Of a stretch of DNA of 9,310 bases, positions 6,630 through 9,310 are shown piece after piece. The DNA is from an uncultured Bacteroidales bacterium. Its GTDB lineage: Bacteria; Bacteroidota; Bacteroidia; Bacteroidales; ML635J-15. Within the stretch, counting starts at the first letter, position 1. Each line of letters starts with the position of its first letter. The position numbers were made by a program, and so were the translations under genes. The stretch lies in NCBI GenBank assembly GCA_937899245.1, contig CALDKB010000033.1:1-9310 (forward strand). Direction: 5' to 3'. Below the pieces are notes generated by a model that was not told the origin of the DNA, made no database searches, and saw only the letters and a list, made by a program, of their open reading frames with translations.

Positions 6630-7085
6630 ATGAAAAATTTAATTTTGCTCATTTTAACTTTAGTAGCACTGGTCGCTTGTGAAAAGCAATACGAAAATCC
6701 TGTACAACCGGCAGGGAATACAGTGTCGAAACCAACAGATGATGCTTCTGCTCAAGAGAACAAAAACGAAATAAAAGAAGAAGACATATTTGCAGAAAAC
6801 AGAGAATTCCCTGTGGGCAATTCGGATTGTAACAAACTAGTCTATAATGGTAGATACGGTAATGATTTTAACTCTGCCGTTGATTCTTTGAGAAGAATTT
6901 GTAGGTTGGATGAATATGGCGAAGATGGATATGAAGTTATGAGAGAACCTATACTTAATGTTCTTTTTAACTACGACGATAGGTCATTTTATTCAGTTTG
7001 GTTTCAAAATGAAAATTATTTAAGTCGTTTCTTCTGGCTTGACGACAGAGGAAATAATTATGATCATCTTTTTTGTGATGATTAA
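6630..7085 (+). CDS. Small putative lipoprotein of unknown function
   Basis: 151 residues beginning MKNLILLILTLVALVACEKQ. The LVAC lipobox places the lipid-modified Cys at residue 17, so it should be a lipoprotein of the cell envelope. A polar, Glu/Asn/Lys-rich linker follows (about 18-62), then a small domain with Cys68, RRICRLDEYGEDGY, LNVLFNYDDRSFYSVWF and a C-terminal FCDD. I do not recognise the family. It starts 8 bases after the orphan sorting domain, downstream of an A/T-rich leader. No sorting domain is present, so its export route differs from its neighbours'. It may be the immunity, partner or surface protein of a lost operon mate; nothing in the sequence decides this. Confidence 0.75.
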   Translation: MKNLILLILTLVALVACEKQYENPVQPAGNTVSKPTDDASAQENKNEIKEEDIFAENREFPVGNSDCNKLVYNGRYGNDFNSAVDSLRRICRLDEYGEDGYEVMREPILNVLFNYDDRSFYSVWFQNENYLSRFFWLDDRGNNYDHLFCDD

Positions 7086-7094
7086 GATTTCTAA

Positions 7095-7283
7095 CGATGC
7101 AAAGTTACTATTATTGACAAGATACACATAGGCGATTCCATTCGCAAGGTTCTTGCAGAAAAGGATAAAAAGCGTTTCGTGGCTTGCCTGGAACATACCT
7201 TGCAAGCATATTTTATCCCACCAATTCCACTTTTTAGGAAAAATGGAACACCGATTATTGAAAAGAAAGGTATTGTTTTGTAG
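7095..7283 (+). pseudogene. Degraded coding fragment lacking a start
   Basis: After two in-frame stops (7083 and 7092) the frame opens again to the TAG at 7281. It reads DKIHIGDSIRKVLAEKDKKR, then VACLEHTLQAYFIPPIPLFR and KNGTPIIEKKGIVL. The IHIGDSIRKVLAEK part resembles the first helix of small Bacteroidetes XRE-type DNA-binding proteins, but the recognition helices do not follow, so this is only a hint. The second half recurs at 8235-8285 with mostly synonymous differences in its first half, which supports a formerly coding origin. It lies between the lipoprotein and the third cargo gene and has no plausible start codon. Confidence 0.4.
7210..7260 (+). repeat. 51-bp dispersed repeat, copy 1
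   Basis: Bases 7210-7260 align without gaps to 8235-8285 at 45 of 51 positions, in the same orientation. This copy lies within the degraded coding fragment upstream of the third cargo gene; the other lies just downstream of that gene. The two copies therefore bracket 7332-8186. Confidence 0.8.
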
Positions 7284-7331
7284 AAAATTATTTGCACGAC
7301 AAAAAGGAGATAAATTTTAAATAAAATAGAA

Positions 7332-8186
7332 ATGAAAAAGTTATTTGTTTTATTGGTTTTGTGCATTTGCAGTTTGTGTATGTTGTACGCGCAGCCTGTT
7401 GGCAAAATAGGTTCGTATTTATGGAGTATCTGCAAATGTTCGTCATACGACAACCAATGCTACGGCAGCTATTATATGAAATTTTCTGACGAGGAGGTTA
7501 TCGGCGAATATACATACCGCAAGGTGATATATTCAAATGATGAAAACCAAGAAAATTGGATCCCTGCCGGATATATGCGGGCAGAAGGCGACAAGGTATA
7601 TTATCGCCATAGTGCAAATTATGAGGATATTTTATACTACGATTTTTCGTTGCAGCTGGGCGATGAATTTTATGTAGAGGCAATAGAATGTACCCTCGTT
7701 GTCGATTCTGTAGGAACTATAACTGTTGGTGATGAGCAGAAAAAATTAATGAGGCTTACAGATGGCGGCATGAGCGTAATATGGTGCGAAGGTATTGGCT
7801 CAATGGACGGGCTTCTCAACTATTTTGGAAGCATCAGAATGGTAGGCGGATACGAAAAACTGCTATGCGTGCAGGAAAATGACGAGTCATTATTTGTAAA
7901 TCCGCAGTTTGGCGAATGCTTTATAAGAGGAACCGCCGACTTGCATAGCAACGAATTATCCAGCGTTAGCATTTTTCCAAATCCATCGTCGGGCAAATTC
8001 TACATTTCTGCCGAGGGCATGGAGGCAAGAGCCGACATATACGACTTGTTGGGCAGGAAGATAGTTGATATCGAAAACATTGATAATGAAATAGAAATAG
8101 ATTTGTCTGGCTACGGCAAAGGCATTTATTTTGTACAACTAAAGATTGACGGCGAGGTAACAACGAAAAAAATTGTTGTGGAATAA
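7332..8186 (+). CDS. T9SS-secreted surface protein, paralogue 3 (type A sorting domain)
   Basis: 284 residues. The signal peptide MKKLFVLLVLCICSLCMLYA is followed by Gln21. Core blocks match paralogue 2: YTYRKVIYSNDENQ, AGYMRAEGDKVYYRH, ILYYDFSLQLGDEF, LVVDSVGTITVGDEQKKLMR, VIWCEGIGSMDGLL, then LLCVQENDESLFV and a second Cys in FGECF. Residues 214-284 are a sorting domain: IFPNPSSGKFYI, ADIYDLLGRKIV, GIYFVQLKIDG and a TTKKIVVE terminus identical to that of paralogue 1. Nearly identical DNA in the last codons of these two genes could allow recombination between them. G/C use is higher than in the A/T-rich genes just upstream. The core's activity is unknown. It is bracketed by the 51-bp repeat. 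Confidence 0.9.
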   Translation: MKKLFVLLVLCICSLCMLYAQPVGKIGSYLWSICKCSSYDNQCYGSYYMKFSDEEVIGEYTYRKVIYSNDENQENWIPAGYMRAEGDKVYYRHSANYEDILYYDFSLQLGDEFYVEAIECTLVVDSVGTITVGDEQKKLMRLTDGGMSVIWCEGIGSMDGLLNYFGSIRMVGGYEKLLCVQENDESLFVNPQFGECFIRGTADLHSNELSSVSIFPNPSSGKFYISAEGMEARADIYDLLGRKIVDIENIDNEIEIDLSGYGKGIYFVQLKIDGEVTTKKIVVE

Positions 8187-8234
8187 TTGATGTGTTTCAT
8201 TCCTATCTTGCTTGATTTGTAATCTAATATGGCG

Positions 8235-8285
8235 ATTTTATCCCACCCATTCCTCTTTTTAGGAAAAACAGAACACTAATTATTG
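8235..8285 (+). repeat. 51-bp dispersed repeat, copy 2
   Basis: Matches 7210-7260 at 45 of 51 positions. In the corresponding frame it reads FIPPIPLFRKNRTLIIG, against FIPPIPLFRKNGTPIIE in copy 1. Stops lie close upstream, so it is a bare fragment between the third cargo gene and the regulator. Confidence 0.8.
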
Positions 8286-8377
8286 GAATATTTTTCTTTG
8301 CTTTGCAAAATTGAAACAAAATAACTGAACTTTATGCGTAAAGTTACCATAACGACTGTAGTGATACTGGCAAATGG

Positions 8378-8752
8378 GTGGAATATGCCGCAGACGGCAT
8401 TCGCGTAATCAACGATGTACGCCAGATACCCCGTACAGACTTGGAGGCATTTACTGTTGATATGGTAATCGTGTATATATGTCTACAAGGCAAAGTTACA
8501 ATCACAATTGATGACAAAAAGTACACCATAACACGCAATAAATTGCTGATACTGATGCCGAATACTACCGTTGGCAGTTACAAGTGGTCCGATGATTTTG
8601 TCGGCAAGGCATTGGCGGTTTCTCTGCAAACCATTGAAAGTAGCATTTATCTCTGCCGTAAGATTTGGGACAGTTTAACCTACCTGCATCAGAATCCGGT
8701 AGTACCCTTGACGGCGGAGGACCTGCAAGTATTCCACCATTATTACGGATAG
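8378..8752 (+). CDS. AraC-family regulator, N-terminal sensing half (frameshifted gene)
   Basis: 124 residues from GTG 8378. The region IVYICLQGKVTITIDDKKYT, then TRNKLLILMPNTTVGSY, has the short-strand pattern of the small beta-barrel (cupin-like) sensor found at the N-terminus of many Bacteroidetes AraC regulators. It is followed by the helical linker ESSIYLCRKIWDSLTYLHQN and LTAEDLQVFHHYYG. The frame then hits TAG at 8750, just where the family continues with a helical linker toward the DNA-binding domain. The continuation is in the next frame, so one base has been lost at about 8740-8750. There is no homopolymer run there, so this is more likely a true mutation than a slippage switch. The start is uncertain: no ATG is in frame upstream before a stop at 8339. 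Confidence 0.75.
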   Translation: MEYAADGIRVINDVRQIPRTDLEAFTVDMVIVYICLQGKVTITIDDKKYTITRNKLLILMPNTTVGSYKWSDDFVGKALAVSLQTIESSIYLCRKIWDSLTYLHQNPVVPLTAEDLQVFHHYYG

Positions 8753-9231
8753 CAACTTCACATAATGTTGCCGACCCCGTTTACAAGCACGAAATCATCA
8801 GCCATCAGATCAAAAGCATTATATACGAGTACCTGTCAATTATCGACCGTGTTATGACGGAAAAAGGGCAAACTGTCACTATTGGCAGGCAATCTTCCAA
8901 CGACGACCTTTACCGCCGTTTTTGGGAACTGCTGGCGTTTGCCAAAGGAAATATACGACAGGTGTCGCAATACGCCGAGCAGTTGTGTGTAACTCCAAAG
9001 CAACTTTCCGCTGTAGTAAAGGCTAGTAGCGGGCGCACTGTAATCGAATGGATTAACGAAAGTACCATAAAGGCAATAACAAACGAACTTCGATACACAC
9101 AGAAGAGCGTCAGCGAGATAGCACAAGAATTTGATTTTCCAAGTCTGTCATTCTTCGGCAAGTATTTCAAGAAGCACACTGGATTTTCGCCACGCGCCTA
9201 TAGGGAACGGTTGGTGGAGTCTGTTCCTTAA
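8665..9231 (+). CDS. AraC-family regulator, C-terminal DNA-binding half
   Basis: Only the part after about 8749 is true protein; the first 28 or so codons of this frame overlap the preceding piece out of register. From IATSHNVADPVYKHEIISHQ the linker leads into a standard AraC double helix-turn-helix. The first HTH is around NIRQVSQYAEQLCVTPKQLS and the second around KSVSEIAQEFDFPSLSFFGK. The signature YFKKHTGFSPRAYRE follows, and the protein ends RLVESVP. Such a domain binds promoter DNA. Joined with the 8378 piece it would give about 285 residues, the usual length for the family. Its target may be a nearby cargo or glycan gene, or something outside the window; no operator is evident. As written, the sensor and DNA-binding halves are separate polypeptides. 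Confidence 0.85.
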   Translation: MGQFNLPASESGSTLDGGGPASIPPLLRIATSHNVADPVYKHEIISHQIKSIIYEYLSIIDRVMTEKGQTVTIGRQSSNDDLYRRFWELLAFAKGNIRQVSQYAEQLCVTPKQLSAVVKASSGRTVIEWINESTIKAITNELRYTQKSVSEIAQEFDFPSLSFFGKYFKKHTGFSPRAYRERLVESVP

Positions 9232-9310
9232 TCGCATCGCTCATCCCACAGCCACCACTCCGCAGCACGAATCTTTTATTGCACCAGTAATAGATGAGAG
9301 GCAGTTGTTT

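Noticed and set aside
8334..8408. Short frame with a signal-like start (MRKVTITTVVILANGWN)
   Set aside because: It has only 24 codons, overlaps the regulator's start region and has no continuation; it could equally be chance.
1..9310. CRISPR array, rRNA or intact tRNA
   Set aside because: I saw no regularly spaced repeats with unique spacers and no conserved RNA-gene sequence on reading both strands by eye.

Overview
The window looks like chromosomal DNA from a type IX secretion (T9SS)-positive Bacteroidales bacterium, probably gut-associated. Four points support this. Several proteins end in T9SS type A sorting domains. Every secreted precursor has Gln just after the predicted signal-peptide cut, as in the Bacteroidetes 'Q-rule'. 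One promoter matches the Bacteroidetes TTTG / TAnnTTTG consensus. Start codons follow A/T-rich leaders rather than Shine-Dalgarno sites. All recognisable genes are on the + strand. No gap longer than 300 bases lacks a gene or gene remnant.

Left part (1-3711): a 55-bp repeat lies just before an MBOAT O-acyltransferase gene (70-1568). That gene is split by a one-base shift at a G5 tract. An SGNH-like partner gene follows (1572-2504), forming a typical two-gene cell-surface glycan or polymer O-acylation unit. After it comes a strong promoter driving a chimeric, frameshifted remnant of an ATP-binding AlbA_2-type protein (2670-3117). Next is an internally deleted IS5-type transposase (3268-3588). 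A second copy of the repeat (3712-3765) closes this 3.7-kb stretch.

Middle part (3712-8186): a run of short secreted-protein genes. Three full-length T9SS cargo paralogues (3960-4901, 5046-5900, 7332-8186) share a core and a C-terminal sorting domain. Between them lie broken pieces: the C-terminal end of a repetitive, probably beta-helical protein (3729-3947); two orphan sorting domains (4918-5031 and about 6370-6621), the second probably belonging to the truncated secreted protein at 5906-6394; a small lipoprotein (6630-7085); and a degraded coding fragment (7095-7283). Part of that last fragment recurs at 8235-8285.

Right end (8235-9310): an AraC-family regulator is split by a frameshift near 8745 (8378-9231). 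I see nothing in the last 79 bases.

The window reads as a rearranged accessory locus. Intact T9SS surface proteins are interleaved with 3'-end gene fragments, repeats and IS debris. No complete undescribed system is proven. The best leads are the paired 55-bp repeat, the accumulation of orphan T9SS 3' ends, and the 51-bp duplicated coding-like fragment.
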